Below are positions 9,125 to 17,720 of a DNA stretch of 64,000 nt, piece after piece; position 1 is the first letter of the stretch; every line of letters begins with the position of its first letter. The translations under genes were made by a program, and so were the position numbers. Origin of the DNA: Actinoplanes regularis (GTDB taxonomy: Bacteria > Actinomycetota > Actinomycetes > Mycobacteriales > Micromonosporaceae); NCBI RefSeq assembly GCF_900188005.1, contig NZ_FZNR01000002.1, positions 186,001 through 250,000 of the forward strand, read 5' to 3'. Below the pieces are notes generated by a model. It did not search any database. It saw only the letters and a program-made list of their open reading frames with translations, and had not been told where the DNA came from.

Positions 9125-9907
9125 CTAGGCGGCTTTCCACCAGAGGTAGACGGCGAGGCCGACGGCGGCCACCGCGATGATCACCCGCAGCGGGCGTTCC
9201 GGTGTCCGGCGCACCACCGCCGGGCCGATCCAGCTGCCGACCAGGCAGCCGGCGGCGAGCAGTGCCGCGGCGGACCACGCCACCGGGCCGGTCAGGGCAT
9301 AGAGGAGCGCGGCGGCCAGGTTCGCGGCACCCAGGACCACCGTTTTGACCGCGTTCGTGACCGCGAGCGGCTCGACCGCCGCGACCCCCATCGCGGCGAG
9401 CAGCAGCACCCCGGCCGCCGCCCCGAAGTAGCCGCCGTACACGCCGATCAGGAAGATCGCGATGCCGAGCGGCGGCCGCCACCCCGGCCGCGTGTACCAG
9501 TCCCGCAGACCTTCACGGAACAGCAGGGCCAGCGCCCCGAGCACGATAAGGAACGGCACGATCACCTCGAAGGCCGTGGACGGCGTGCTCATCAGCAGGA
9601 CGCCCCCGGTGATGCCGCCGGCCGTGCAGACGCCGCTCGCCCGCAAGATCCGCCGCCGCTGTCCGCGCAGTTCACGCCGCGCCCCGGCCACCATCCCAGC
9701 CGGCGCGGCCACCAGCGCAACGGTGTTGGTCATGCTCGCGGCGACCGGCGGCAGCCCGGCCGCCAGCAGCACCGGATAGCTGACAAGCGACGCGAGCCCC
9801 GCGATCGACCCGGTCAGCCCGCACCCGACGCCCCCGAGCAACAGCAGCGCCGCCTGTTGATGATCCACGACGGCCCAGCCTACGGAGCCCTCCGCGGGTC
9901 CGCTCAC
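9125..9907 (-). CDS. TauE/SafE (TSUP) family membrane transporter
   Basis: The product has 260 aa from the GTG at 9907; a GTG at 9868 is an alternative start, since residues 1-13 are outside the family core and neither start has a good ribosome site. It has about eight hydrophobic segments and the family pattern GxxxGLxGxxxG near the N-terminus (LLLLGGVGCGLTGSIAGLAS), repeated in the second half (GVYGGYFGAAAGVLLLAAMG). TSUP proteins export sulfite, sulfonates or organic anions; the substrate here is unknown. The gene lies 48 bases after the aldo-keto reductase on the same strand and may be the last gene of that operon. Confidence 0.85.
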   Translation of the reverse strand: MSGPAEGSVGWAVVDHQQAALLLLGGVGCGLTGSIAGLASLVSYPVLLAAGLPPVAASMTNTVALVAAPAGMVAGARRELRGQRRRILRASGVCTAGGITGGVLLMSTPSTAFEVIVPFLIVLGALALLFREGLRDWYTRPGWRPPLGIAIFLIGVYGGYFGAAAGVLLLAAMGVAAVEPLAVTNAVKTVVLGAANLAAALLYALTGPVAWSAAALLAAGCLVGSWIGPAVVRRTPERPLRVIIAVAAVGLAVYLWWKAA

Positions 9908-9955
9908 CCGTTCTGCGCGGTCCGCACTGGTAGCGGCCCTTGATATGCATCTCGT

Positions 9956-10990
9956 TCATTCACGGCCGGCGGAGATCCACTCCTTGGCGGTGAAGGTCAG
10001 CGCCCGACCACCGTGAACGAGATCGACCGCGGCGTCCAGCCGGGACTTCTGATCCTGGCTGAGGCGGACCGCGAGGGCGTCGGCGTTCTCGGTCACCCGC
10101 TGCGCGGATCGGGTACCCGGGATCGGCACGACCGGCAGCCCGAGGCTCGCCCCCTGGGCCCAGAGCCAGGCCAGCGCGACCTGAGCCGGAGTCGCCCCGA
10201 CCTGCGCACCGACATCGCGCAGCACGTCGACCACCTGCTGATTGGCATCGAAGTGCTCGGTGAAGCGAGGCTGTTCGCGCAACATCCCGCCGGCGACCCG
10301 ATCCGGCGACAGCGCGCCGGTCAGGAAGCCACGACCCAGCGGGCTGTACGGGACGAACCCCGCCCCCACCTCCCGGGCGGCCGGAACGACGTGGGCCTCC
10401 ACGTCACGCGACCAGATGCTCCACTCGCTCTGCACCGCCGCGATCGGATGCACCGCTGCCGCGGCCCGCAGCTCGGTCGCGGTCACCTCGGACAGCCCCA
10501 GGTGCCGCACCTTGCCCTCGGCCACCAGCTCGGCCATCGCGCCGACCGTCTCCTCGATCGGGATGTCGAGCCGGCGCCGGTGCATGTAGTACAGGTCGAT
10601 GACGTCGATGCCGAGCCGCCGTAGCGACGCTTCGCAGCTGGCCCGCACGTAGGCCCGGTCGCCGCGGACCGCCGCCGCGCTGGAGACGCCGATCCGGCCG
10701 GTGATGCCGAACTTCGTCGCGAGTCGCACCTCGTCGCGCCGGCCGGCGAGGAGTTGCGCGATCAGCTCCTCGTTGGTGCCGGCGGGCCCGTCGGTGCCCT
10801 CGCGCGGTTCGCCGTAGACGTCGGCCGTATCGATGAACGTCACGCCTCGATCGACCGCATGGTGCAGTGTCCGGAGCGCCTCCTGCGGGTCGGTGCGGCC
10901 GTAGACGTGACTCAGCGCCATGCCGCCGAAGCCGATTCCGCTGACCTCGAGACCGTCGCCGAGCTCGACCGTGGGTACCGTACCTGTCAT
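9956..10990 (-). CDS. Aldo/keto reductase
   Basis: The product has 344 aa, the usual length. The NADPH-dependent (alpha/beta)8 barrel is indicated by GIGFGGMALS near the N-terminus, FIDTADVYG (catalytic Asp and Tyr), LATKFG (catalytic Lys) and YYMHRR (catalytic His), and by the C-terminal VVPIPGTRSAQRVTENADAL that binds the cofactor phosphate. It should reduce or oxidise a carbonyl substrate in the cytoplasm. GGGGAG lies eight bases upstream of the ATG. It overlaps the MerR gene by four bases, so its expression is probably set by that regulator. Confidence 0.92.
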   Translation of the reverse strand: MTGTVPTVELGDGLEVSGIGFGGMALSHVYGRTDPQEALRTLHHAVDRGVTFIDTADVYGEPREGTDGPAGTNEELIAQLLAGRRDEVRLATKFGITGRIGVSSAAAVRGDRAYVRASCEASLRRLGIDVIDLYYMHRRRLDIPIEETVGAMAELVAEGKVRHLGLSEVTATELRAAAAVHPIAAVQSEWSIWSRDVEAHVVPAAREVGAGFVPYSPLGRGFLTGALSPDRVAGGMLREQPRFTEHFDANQQVVDVLRDVGAQVGATPAQVALAWLWAQGASLGLPVVPIPGTRSAQRVTENADALAVRLSQDQKSRLDAAVDLVHGGRALTFTAKEWISAGRE

Positions 10991-11421
10991 ATTCTGCTCC
11001 CCTGGCGGGCACGGAGGCCCGGTTCGGACACCGAACGGCCGTCGCAGTCACGGCCCTGTTCGATGAGTTCGCTGTAATGCGCGATCTTGTCGTCGATCGC
11101 CTGCAGATCGCCCTTGAGCTGCGCTAGCTGCGCGATCACCCGGTCGCGGTGCTCATGCAGCAGGGCGAGCCGCCGCCCATGGGTGGCCGCGCCCTGCCGG
11201 GTCATGGCGACGAAGTCCTTGGCGTCGCGCACCGGCAGCCCTGTCCGCCGCAGCCGGATGACCAGCTCGATCATCCGCACGGCCTGCTCGTCGTACGCCC
11301 GGTAGCCGCTGCCGTCGCGCCGGATGTCCGGGATCAGGCCCTCCGTCTCGTACCAGCGCAGCGTGTCCTTGGACAGCCCGGTCCGTTCGGCCACCTCGCC
11401 GATCGTGATGGTGGGGCTCAC
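10987..11421 (-). CDS. MerR-family transcriptional regulator
   Basis: The product has 144 aa from the GTG at 11421. Residues 5-70 form the MerR winged helix (ITIGEVAERTGLSKDTLRWYETEGL, GSGYRAYDEQAVRMI), followed by a dimerisation coiled coil (HEHRDRVIAQLAQLKGDLQAIDDKIAHY). A short tail contains one Cys (GRDCDG), not a metal-binding pair, so a metal sensor is unlikely. It is in the middle of a tightly overlapping operon after the isochorismatase-like gene. The palindrome at 11960-11975 has the form expected of its operator. Confidence 0.92.
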   Translation of the reverse strand: MSPTITIGEVAERTGLSKDTLRWYETEGLIPDIRRDGSGYRAYDEQAVRMIELVIRLRRTGLPVRDAKDFVAMTRQGAATHGRRLALLHEHRDRVIAQLAQLKGDLQAIDDKIAHYSELIEQGRDCDGRSVSEPGLRARQGSRI

Positions 11422-11942
11422 CGCGACACCAGCTCCGCGGTACCGAGGACCTGGGCCCCGGCCGCGCGCAGGCCCGCCAGCGTGTCGTCGTGGGCCCCGG
11501 CGCTGGTGGCCGCACAGGCGTCGGCAACGACCGTGACCGCCAGCCCGCGCGCGGCGGCCGCGCGCGCCGCCAGCGCGACCCCGTGGTCGGTCATGACGCC
11601 GGTGAGCACCAGCCGGTCGGTGCCGAGCCGGGCGAGCACGCTCGCGGTCTCGGGTACGTCAAAAATGTCGCGGTCGTGTTTGGTCACGACCGGATCGCCC
11701 GGCTCAGGACCGAGGCCGGTGAGGAACGACGCGGCCGGGCTGTCCGGGTCGAAGCGGGGCTGGTCGGCGGGGTCGCGGGACAGGTATCGGGTGCACACCA
11801 CCGGCCAGCCCCGGACGCGGGCCGCGTGCCGGACCTCACGGGCCCGGTCGGCCGCGGATCGGTCGTGCCCGATGTCCGCGATCCAGTTCTGCCAATCGAT
11901 CTCCAACAGGGTGGTGGTTCCGACTCGGTCGGTGTGGGTCAT
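11418..11942 (-). CDS. Isochorismatase-fold protein lacking the catalytic cysteine
   Basis: The product has 174 aa and follows the cysteine hydrolase fold: LLEIDWQN (the Asp), VVTKHDRDIF (the Lys), and RLVLTGVMTDHGVALAARAA. In active members the last segment reads TD/N-x-C-V with the nucleophilic cysteine. Here the cysteine position is Gly (TDHGV). The protein is therefore probably not a standard hydrolase; it may bind a ligand or have another chemistry. Its stop overlaps the MerR start (GTGA). It is the first gene of the operon downstream of the palindromic operator. Confidence 0.85.
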   Translation of the reverse strand: MTHTDRVGTTTLLEIDWQNWIADIGHDRSAADRAREVRHAARVRGWPVVCTRYLSRDPADQPRFDPDSPAASFLTGLGPEPGDPVVTKHDRDIFDVPETASVLARLGTDRLVLTGVMTDHGVALAARAAAARGLAVTVVADACAATSAGAHDDTLAGLRAAGAQVLGTAELVSR

Positions 11943-11959
11943 GGAGCCGACGCTACGGG

Positions 11960-11975
11960 TTGGAGTTCACTCCAA
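11960..11975 (-). promoter_or_regulatory. MerR-type operator
   Basis: TTGGAGTGAACTCCAA on the minus strand has perfect 7-bp arms around two bases. It resembles dyads that MerR regulators bind in overlong-spacer promoters, and sits 18 bases upstream of the start codon of the isochorismatase-like gene. The operon it would control encodes a MerR protein, which supports autoregulation. Confidence 0.7.
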
Positions 11976-12109
11976 GGCAAGCCGCAGGGCCTCCACCCAG
12001 CCGGGCAACGGCTCGCGCGCCGCAACCGCGACCGCACCTCGCTGTCCCCGGTCGCGTTGCCGGACCCGCGGGCACTCGACGGTGAACTGGATCAGTCAGG
12101 CCGCGAACC

Positions 12110-12811
12110 TCACCAACTGCCCTGGAGCAGGAGCAGGAACGGCGGGTTGGGATTCGCCATGATGCTCACGTTGGCCGCCACGACCACCAGTGCGGCCACG
12201 GTCAGCAGGGCCGTGAGCAGGCCGAGCAACCGACGCCGGCGGCGCCACGCCACGACCGACAGACCGACGAGAACGGCTGCCAAGAGGGCGGCCAGCACAC
12301 CCTTCGTCACGTGCCACCGGACGTACTCGTCGAGCATCACGTGCAGGGCGGGTGACATCGGGCCGCTGTGGAGCTGGTCGCGGACCTGGGCCAGGGCGTC
12401 GGCCAGACCGGCGTCGGCGGGGCCGGACGCCAGATTCGGCAGGAGCGTCCCGAAGGGCGATACGGCCCCCTGGACGTTGGCGATCAGTAGCACCGCGACG
12501 GCGAGCGCGAGCGCCCCGATCGGCAGCCGGAACCGCCGGAGCAGGACGGCCAGCGTCACCAGCACGGCGAGCAGCGGCACTGCGATCATCACGCGCGCCA
12601 GGTGGTAGTGGAACTGGTAGTCGATGAGGTGCTGGAGGTCGGGCGGGAAGTCCGGGCCGCTCGAGGACCAGTAGGCAGCGAAGGCGCGCGGGAAGCCGGC
12701 AAGCCGGCCGGGGCCGAGCAGCAGTGGCGGGGCGAGGAAGAACGCCGCGGTCAGGAGAACGGCCATGGCGAGGAGCCCGGCGTTACGCCGCCGGGCGGTG
12801 GTGGTGATCAA
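12110..12811 (-). CDS. Multi-pass membrane protein of unknown function
   Basis: The product has 233 aa with about five hydrophobic segments: near residues 12-34, 73-90, 97-113, 170-190 and 200-220. An extracytoplasmic loop (about 35-70) contains YWSSSGPDFPPDLQHLIDYQFHYH. I do not recognise a family. It begins nine bases after the stop of the response regulator on the same strand and is probably in the two-component operon, perhaps as an accessory or target of the sensor. Confidence 0.7.
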   Translation of the reverse strand: MITTTARRRNAGLLAMAVLLTAAFFLAPPLLLGPGRLAGFPRAFAAYWSSSGPDFPPDLQHLIDYQFHYHLARVMIAVPLLAVLVTLAVLLRRFRLPIGALALAVAVLLIANVQGAVSPFGTLLPNLASGPADAGLADALAQVRDQLHSGPMSPALHVMLDEYVRWHVTKGVLAALLAAVLVGLSVVAWRRRRRLLGLLTALLTVAALVVVAANVSIMANPNPPFLLLLQGSW

Positions 12812-12820
12812 GGAGGGCTC

Positions 12821-13471
12821 CTAGTCGGATCGGCTGCGCAGGTACGCGAGCACCGCGAGAACCCGCCGGTTGGTGTCGTCGCTGACCGGCAGGTTCAGCT
12901 TGGTGAAAAGGTTGCCGATGTGCTTGGCGACACCAGCCTCGGTCAGAGAGAGCAACCGGGCGGCGGCCGCGTTCGAGTGGCCCTGCGCGACCACGGCGAG
13001 AACCTCGCGTTCCCGGGCGGAGAGCTGTTTGAGCGGGTCGCGGCGGTGTTGCATCAGCTGCCGTACCACCTCGGGGTCGACCACCGTGCCGCCCTCGGCC
13101 ACCCGGCGCAGCTGCCCGGCGAACTCGGCCACGTCGCCGATGCGGTCTTTGAGCAGGTAGCCGACGGACCGGCCGGAGCCCGAGGCGAGCAGTTCGCCGG
13201 CGTAGCCGTGCTGCACGTACTGGCTGAGGGCCACGACCGCGAGCCCGGGATCCTCAGTGCGCAGCGCGACGGCCGCCCGCAGCCCCTCGTCGGTGTAGTC
13301 CGGCGGCATCCGGACGTCGGTGACCACGAGCTGCGGGCGGTGCCGGCGGACGGCGGCCAGCAACGTGGGGGAATCTCCGACCGAAGCCACGACCTCGACC
13401 CCGAACCGGGGCAGCATCGCGCTCAGACCCTCCCGCAGCAGCACCGAATCCTCGGCGATCACGACACGCAC
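12821..13471 (-). CDS. Response regulator, NarL/LuxR type
   Basis: The product has 216 aa. The receiver domain has the acidic pair in VIAEDSV and phospho-acceptor Asp52 in VVTDVRMP, with the conserved Lys in YLLKDR. The C-terminus is a LuxR helix-turn-helix (LSAREREVLAVVAQGHSNAAAARLL..). The start lies inside the 3' end of the kinase gene (13-base overlap), the usual layout of a cognate pair. Confidence 0.93.
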   Translation of the reverse strand: MRVVIAEDSVLLREGLSAMLPRFGVEVVASVGDSPTLLAAVRRHRPQLVVTDVRMPPDYTDEGLRAAVALRTEDPGLAVVALSQYVQHGYAGELLASGSGRSVGYLLKDRIGDVAEFAGQLRRVAEGGTVVDPEVVRQLMQHRRDPLKQLSAREREVLAVVAQGHSNAAAARLLSLTEAGVAKHIGNLFTKLNLPVSDDTNRRVLAVLAYLRSRSD

Positions 13472-14703
13472 GGCAGCTCCACCCGCAGGATCGTCGGACC
13501 GCCGGCCGGACTCGACAACAGCAGCCGGCCCCCGGCCGCGGCGGCTCGGTCGGCGAGGCCGGTCAGCCCCGATCCGCGGGCCGGGTCGGCGCCACCGCCG
13601 CCCCCGTCGCGGACCTCGACCAGCAGCCGGTCGGCCTTGCGCCGGACCGTAACGGTGACCTCGGTGGTGGTGGCCGCATGCTTCGCGGTGTTGGCAAGGG
13701 CCTCGGATATCGCCGCATACGCCACCGACTCCGCCTCCGCCAGGAAGCGCGACGAGGCGATGTCGACATGTACCTCAAGGGAACTCGCGGCGGCCAACTC
13801 CTCGACTGCGGCCTGCAGACCGAGGTCCCGCAGCGCGCGGGGGCTGATCCCACGGATCAGATCGCGCAGCTCTGCCATCAGCGTCTTGGCCTGCTCGTGG
13901 GCGGAGGCCATCGCGGCGGCGGCCGGCGAGGACGGCGGCAGATCGAGCCGAGCTACCCCGATCTGCATAGTCAGCGCGACCAGGCGCTGCTGGGCGATGT
14001 CGTGCAGGTCGCGCTCTATGCGCAGCCGTTCGGCGTCGAACGCGTGCGCCATCCGGGTCCGGGACCGGGCCACCTCGACCAGTTCCTCGGACGGCTCCGG
14101 GACCAGCAGCAGCCGGGCCAGCGCGGCGTGCACCCCGCCGAACAACGCGATCAGGTAGAACAGGACCGGGATCAGCAGCAGCCCGCCCACGGCCCGCCCG
14201 ACAATGCCGGCCGGGGAGTCCATCACCGAGATCCGGTACTCCACCGAGATCGGCGTCGAAAGAGCGAGCAGCCCGATGACCCCCAGCACCCCGAGCCACA
14301 TCGGGCCGCCGACGCCCAGCAGTACGGTGTAGGCCACCGCCCGCCAGGTGGCCGGGTCGGTGTAGAGGTTGCCGCGACGCCCTGGCGGCAGCGAGACATC
14401 GCCGACCAGCCGCAGCCGCCATCGTTCGGCCCGGGCCATCGAGAGCGCCAGCCGCGGGCCGAGTAGCGCGAGCATGCCTACTCCGACCAGCCCGAGGCCG
14501 GCCGCCACGATCAGGTAGCCACCCGTTTGCCCGGACCAGAGCACCACGACAGCCGAGAACAACGGCGCCAGCGGCACCGCAAACAGGAGCCAGAGAACGC
14601 CGGAGGCCACCGCTGTCGTGGCGCAATAGGCGAACCCGCGCCACGGCCAGGCCGAGACTAGAAACCGTCTCCCGGTCACCGCCTGGAGCAGCGTGTTTGT
14701 CAC
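13459..14703 (-). CDS. Sensor histidine kinase, HisKA_3 type
   Basis: The product has 414 aa from the GTG at 14703; the open frame upstream of it is not conserved-looking. The N-terminal half has about four to five membrane segments (near 28-45, 46-58, 62-82, 125-148, 170-190), with no large extracellular sensor. The dimerisation/phosphotransfer motif RIERDLHDIAQQRL has His234; Ile replaces the usual Gly after HD. The ATPase domain ends with GSGLTGLADRAAAAGGRLLL. It pairs with the overlapping NarL-type regulator. Signal unknown. Confidence 0.9.
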   Translation of the reverse strand: MTNTLLQAVTGRRFLVSAWPWRGFAYCATTAVASGVLWLLFAVPLAPLFSAVVVLWSGQTGGYLIVAAGLGLVGVGMLALLGPRLALSMARAERWRLRLVGDVSLPPGRRGNLYTDPATWRAVAYTVLLGVGGPMWLGVLGVIGLLALSTPISVEYRISVMDSPAGIVGRAVGGLLLIPVLFYLIALFGGVHAALARLLLVPEPSEELVEVARSRTRMAHAFDAERLRIERDLHDIAQQRLVALTMQIGVARLDLPPSSPAAAAMASAHEQAKTLMAELRDLIRGISPRALRDLGLQAAVEELAAASSLEVHVDIASSRFLAEAESVAYAAISEALANTAKHAATTTEVTVTVRRKADRLLVEVRDGGGGGADPARGSGLTGLADRAAAAGGRLLLSSPAGGPTILRVELPCVS

Positions 14704-14814
14704 GCGTCCCAGGTTAGGCGGCCGCCTACACCCTCCGACAGGACGCTGGTTCGACTCCTGGGGTAGACCCAGCACTACTACAGACGTTGGAGTCCGAGCC
14801 CGGCATGGCGACGG

Positions 14815-14858
14815 ACGCTGCCGGCCGGGCGCCGCGTGCGGCGCCCGGCCGGCAGCGT
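14815..14858 (-). terminator. Terminator after the GH43 gene
   Basis: A perfect 21-bp inverted repeat (arms 14815-14835 and 14838-14858) abuts the stop codon of the GH43 gene. The innermost pairs cannot all form, but a stem of about 19 bp is possible. No T-tract is present, as is common in high-GC actinobacteria. Confidence 0.8.
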
Positions 14859-16229
14859 TCAGGCAGCGGTGCGCGACCACTGCTGGGTGGTCGCGGTGCC
14901 GCAGGTGGACTGTTGGAGATCGATCGCGTCCGCGGCCAGCGCCAGGCACTTACCGGAGTGCCGGGCCTTGAGCAGGTAGTAGCTGCCGCTCGCCACCCAC
15001 TGCCACTGCTGGTTGGCTCCGGAGCCGCAGCTGTACTGGATGATGTTGGCCCCGTCCGCGGTGGACGCGGACGCCACGTCGAGACACTTGCCGCTGTTGC
15101 GGTTGATCACGTGAAGATAGCCGCCGCCGGTGGAGCGGAAGTCCCACTGCTGGTTCGTGCCGCTGTTCGCGGCGTACGTCCGGACCTCGGCGTTGTCGGC
15201 CGTGGACGCGTTCCAGACGTCCATCACCTTCGCCGAGCCGCGGTTGGCGACCCGGTAGTAGGGGACCGCGCTGCCGGTGATCGTGCCGGCGGCCGCGTCC
15301 ACGGTGATCGTCGGTGACCAGGACAGCGACATCGACGTGCTGCTCGGGAACGTGATCGGCAGCCAGACGTACTCGGAGTTGTTCACCGGCGCGCCCCAGG
15401 CGCCCGCCCAGCGGTCCCCCATGTAGAGGTAACTGCTGCCCAACTGCAGGACGTAGGCCGGCTGCGAGTTGTAGGTGGTCCCGTCGCCCACGTTGGTCCA
15501 GCCGGTCCACGGGCCCGAGATGCTCGACGCGGTCGCGTACTTCGACTGGTTCGGATTCCAGCCGGAGGTCCCCGAGGTCAGCATGAAGTACGTGCTGCCC
15601 CGCTTGAACAGCGCCGGCGCCTCCCGCGACGCGTCGTTCCAGAAGTTGCCGACCACCGATTCCACGTTCAGGTAGTCGGCGGTGAGCCGGTAGATCATCA
15701 GGTCCCGGTTCTCGTCGGCCGCGGAGATCATGTACGCCGCCGAGCCCTCCTGATAGAGCGTGATGTCCCGGGACATGTAGCTGCCGAACGGACGGAAGCT
15801 GCCCTGGTACGTGTAATTCCCGTCCACCGTGTCGGAGACCGCGACCGCCGCCCGGGCCTCGGCGTAATCTGACCCGTTCTCCTTGTGCATCCACATCACA
15901 TATTTGCCGGTGGACGAGTTGTAGACGACCTTCGGGCGCTCGATCTTCGCGGACGCCAGCTCGGACGCGGACGACCGGGTGAGCACGTTGTTCCGGAACT
16001 CCCAGTTCAGCAGGTCGGTCGAGCGATAGACACTGACGGCGTTGAACGTGTCGTCGGCGTTCCGGTTCTCCCCGAACCAGTAGTAGTACGAGCCCACCTT
16101 GATCACTCCGCCGCCGTGCGCGTGCACGCCGCCGAACTGGGTGCCGTTGGTGATCGTGACGGCGGCGGCCTGGGCCGGTGCGGCCCAGAGCAGGAGCACG
16201 GAGATCAGCAGCGCGGTGAGGGCTTTCAT
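14859..16229 (-). CDS. Secreted GH43 (subfamily 24-like) exo-beta-1,3-galactanase candidate with CBM13
   Basis: The product has 456 aa from the ATG at 16229, in an ATGA overlap with the upstream hydrolase gene. A signal peptide ends near residue 22 (AAPAQA-AA). The five-bladed propeller (about 24-325) has GGVHAHGGGVIKVGSYYYWFGEN, AKIERPKVVYN and ADENRDLMIYR, a pattern I associate with GH43_24 exo-beta-1,3-galactanases, whose base residue is atypical. A ricin-type beta-trefoil (CBM13, about 325-456) shows repeated NSGKCLDV and NQQW motifs. It is likely to cut the beta-1,3-galactan backbone of arabinogalactan from the end. Family is firm; substrate is inferred. Confidence 0.85.
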   Translation of the reverse strand: MKALTALLISVLLLWAAPAQAAAVTITNGTQFGGVHAHGGGVIKVGSYYYWFGENRNADDTFNAVSVYRSTDLLNWEFRNNVLTRSSASELASAKIERPKVVYNSSTGKYVMWMHKENGSDYAEARAAVAVSDTVDGNYTYQGSFRPFGSYMSRDITLYQEGSAAYMISAADENRDLMIYRLTADYLNVESVVGNFWNDASREAPALFKRGSTYFMLTSGTSGWNPNQSKYATASSISGPWTGWTNVGDGTTYNSQPAYVLQLGSSYLYMGDRWAGAWGAPVNNSEYVWLPITFPSSTSMSLSWSPTITVDAAAGTITGSAVPYYRVANRGSAKVMDVWNASTADNAEVRTYAANSGTNQQWDFRSTGGGYLHVINRNSGKCLDVASASTADGANIIQYSCGSGANQQWQWVASGSYYLLKARHSGKCLALAADAIDLQQSTCGTATTQQWSRTAA

Positions 16230-17662
16230 GCCGCGCTCCGCGACCACTGCTGGTTCGTGCCGCCGTTGCAGGTGTACTGGCTGATGTCCACCCCGTCGGC
16301 GGTCCCGGACCCGACCACGTCGAGGCACTTGCCGCTGTGCCGCGCGACCAGGGTGTAGTAGCTGCCCGACGCGACCCAGGACCACTGCTGGTTCGTCCCG
16401 CTACCGCAGGTGTACTGGATGACGTTGGCCCCGTCAGCGGTCGACGCCGACGCCACGTCCAGGCACTTGCCGCTGTACTGGTTGACCACCCGGACGTACC
16501 CGCCGCTCAGGGTCTCGAAGGACCACTTCTGGTTCGCCCCGCTGTTCGAGGTGTACTGCTTGACCTCGGCGCTGTCCGCGACGGACGAGCTGACCACGTC
16601 CATCACCTTGCCGCTGTTGCGGTTGGTGACCCGGTAGTGGGTGAGCAGCGTGTTGCCGGTGACGTCCAGGCCCCACGAGTAGCGCAGCTGGTCCCGGCCG
16701 GAGTTGTTGGTGGTGGTCAGGGTAAGCGCGGTGCCACTGCCGTTGATCTCCTGCAGCCGGTACGGGTCGGCGATCCGCACGCCCGGCCAGTAGACGGTGC
16801 CCAGCCCCTCGGCGCGCGCCTCGGCCGCGACGCCCCGGATGAACGGGATGAAGTTGTCGGTCGTCGACGGCGCGTTGTAGTTGCGCCCGTCGGTCATCGT
16901 GGCGCCGAACTCGGTGATCAGCACCCGGCCGGCGTAGCTGCCGACGCTGGTGCGCAGTCCTTCCCGCCAGGCGTCCTCGGTGAGCCGGCTGCTGTCGAAG
17001 AACTGGTAGATGTGCCGGGAGATCAGCGTGCCGTCGAAGCGGGTGTCGCTGCCGATCGTGGTGAGCCGCTGGTTGTACCCGGCCCCGCTGATGATGACCC
17101 GGGCGCGGGGGACGCCGGAGTAGTTCGTCAGCCACTGGGCGGCGAGGTTCTTCCAGTCGGTGTCGCTGTAGCCGTACGGCTCGTTGAACGGTTCGAAGTA
17201 GACGTTGGCGTTCGAGGAGTACTTGGTCACGATGGTCTGCCACATCGACCAGAACTGGGTGGTGTTGTCCACCAGCCCGTTGCGGGAGCTGGCCGCCTCC
17301 CAGTAGCTGAGGATGACCTTCATCCCCTTCGAGGTGGCCATGTCGATGGCTCCGGTGTAGGACGCCCAGTACGACCCGGAGACGGTGGGGTAGTTGACCG
17401 GCATCCGGACCGTGTTCGCGCCCAGGTTGTTCTGGAACCCGGTGAGGATCGCACTGGCCTTGGCCTGCGTGGTGGCGTAGCTGTCGGAGGTGCTCAGCCC
17501 GCCCAGCACCAGGGTGTCGTCGACGAAGTTGTCCCGTTGGTCAGCCCAGTTCACGCCGCGGAAGCCGCTGGTCGCGGCGGCCGCCGGGGTGGCCGGGACG
17601 ACGAACAGGCCGGCCAGCAGGACCGCGCAGAGCGCGGTGGGGATTCTTGCTCGCATAGCCAC
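16226..17662 (-). CDS. Secreted clan GH-A (GH5-like) hydrolase with CBM13, beta-1,6-galactanase candidate
   Basis: The product has 478 aa; starts GTG 17662 or ATG 17656 both lack a clear ribosome site. The signal peptide ends near AAAA (residues 26-30). The barrel starts FRGVNWADQRDNF and has the acid/base Glu in VYFEPFNEPYG and the nucleophile Glu in VLITEFGAT, as in GH5. The last 130 residues are a ricin-type trefoil (CBM13) with NSGKVMDV, SGKCLDVASAST and NQQWSW repeats, closely like the tail of the next gene. The pairing with a GH43_24-like enzyme recalls the Streptomyces beta-1,6-galactanase, which to my knowledge was first described as a GH5/CBM13 protein. Other beta-glycan activities are possible. 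Confidence 0.85.
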   Translation of the reverse strand: MAMRARIPTALCAVLLAGLFVVPATPAAAATSGFRGVNWADQRDNFVDDTLVLGGLSTSDSYATTQAKASAILTGFQNNLGANTVRMPVNYPTVSGSYWASYTGAIDMATSKGMKVILSYWEAASSRNGLVDNTTQFWSMWQTIVTKYSSNANVYFEPFNEPYGYSDTDWKNLAAQWLTNYSGVPRARVIISGAGYNQRLTTIGSDTRFDGTLISRHIYQFFDSSRLTEDAWREGLRTSVGSYAGRVLITEFGATMTDGRNYNAPSTTDNFIPFIRGVAAEARAEGLGTVYWPGVRIADPYRLQEINGSGTALTLTTTNNSGRDQLRYSWGLDVTGNTLLTHYRVTNRNSGKVMDVVSSSVADSAEVKQYTSNSGANQKWSFETLSGGYVRVVNQYSGKCLDVASASTADGANVIQYTCGSGTNQQWSWVASGSYYTLVARHSGKCLDVVGSGTADGVDISQYTCNGGTNQQWSRSAA

Positions 17663-17720
17663 ATTCGTAATGCCAGCGCAACATCGGCACCACGATGCGA
17701 ACCGAGCTGTTCAGAACCGT

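Noticed and set aside
14740..14770. T-arm-like GGTTCGACTCC resembling a tRNA 3' end
   Set aside because: The T-stem pairs at only three of five positions, and no acceptor, D-arm or anticodon arm can be formed around it. I cannot call a tRNA or an attachment site.
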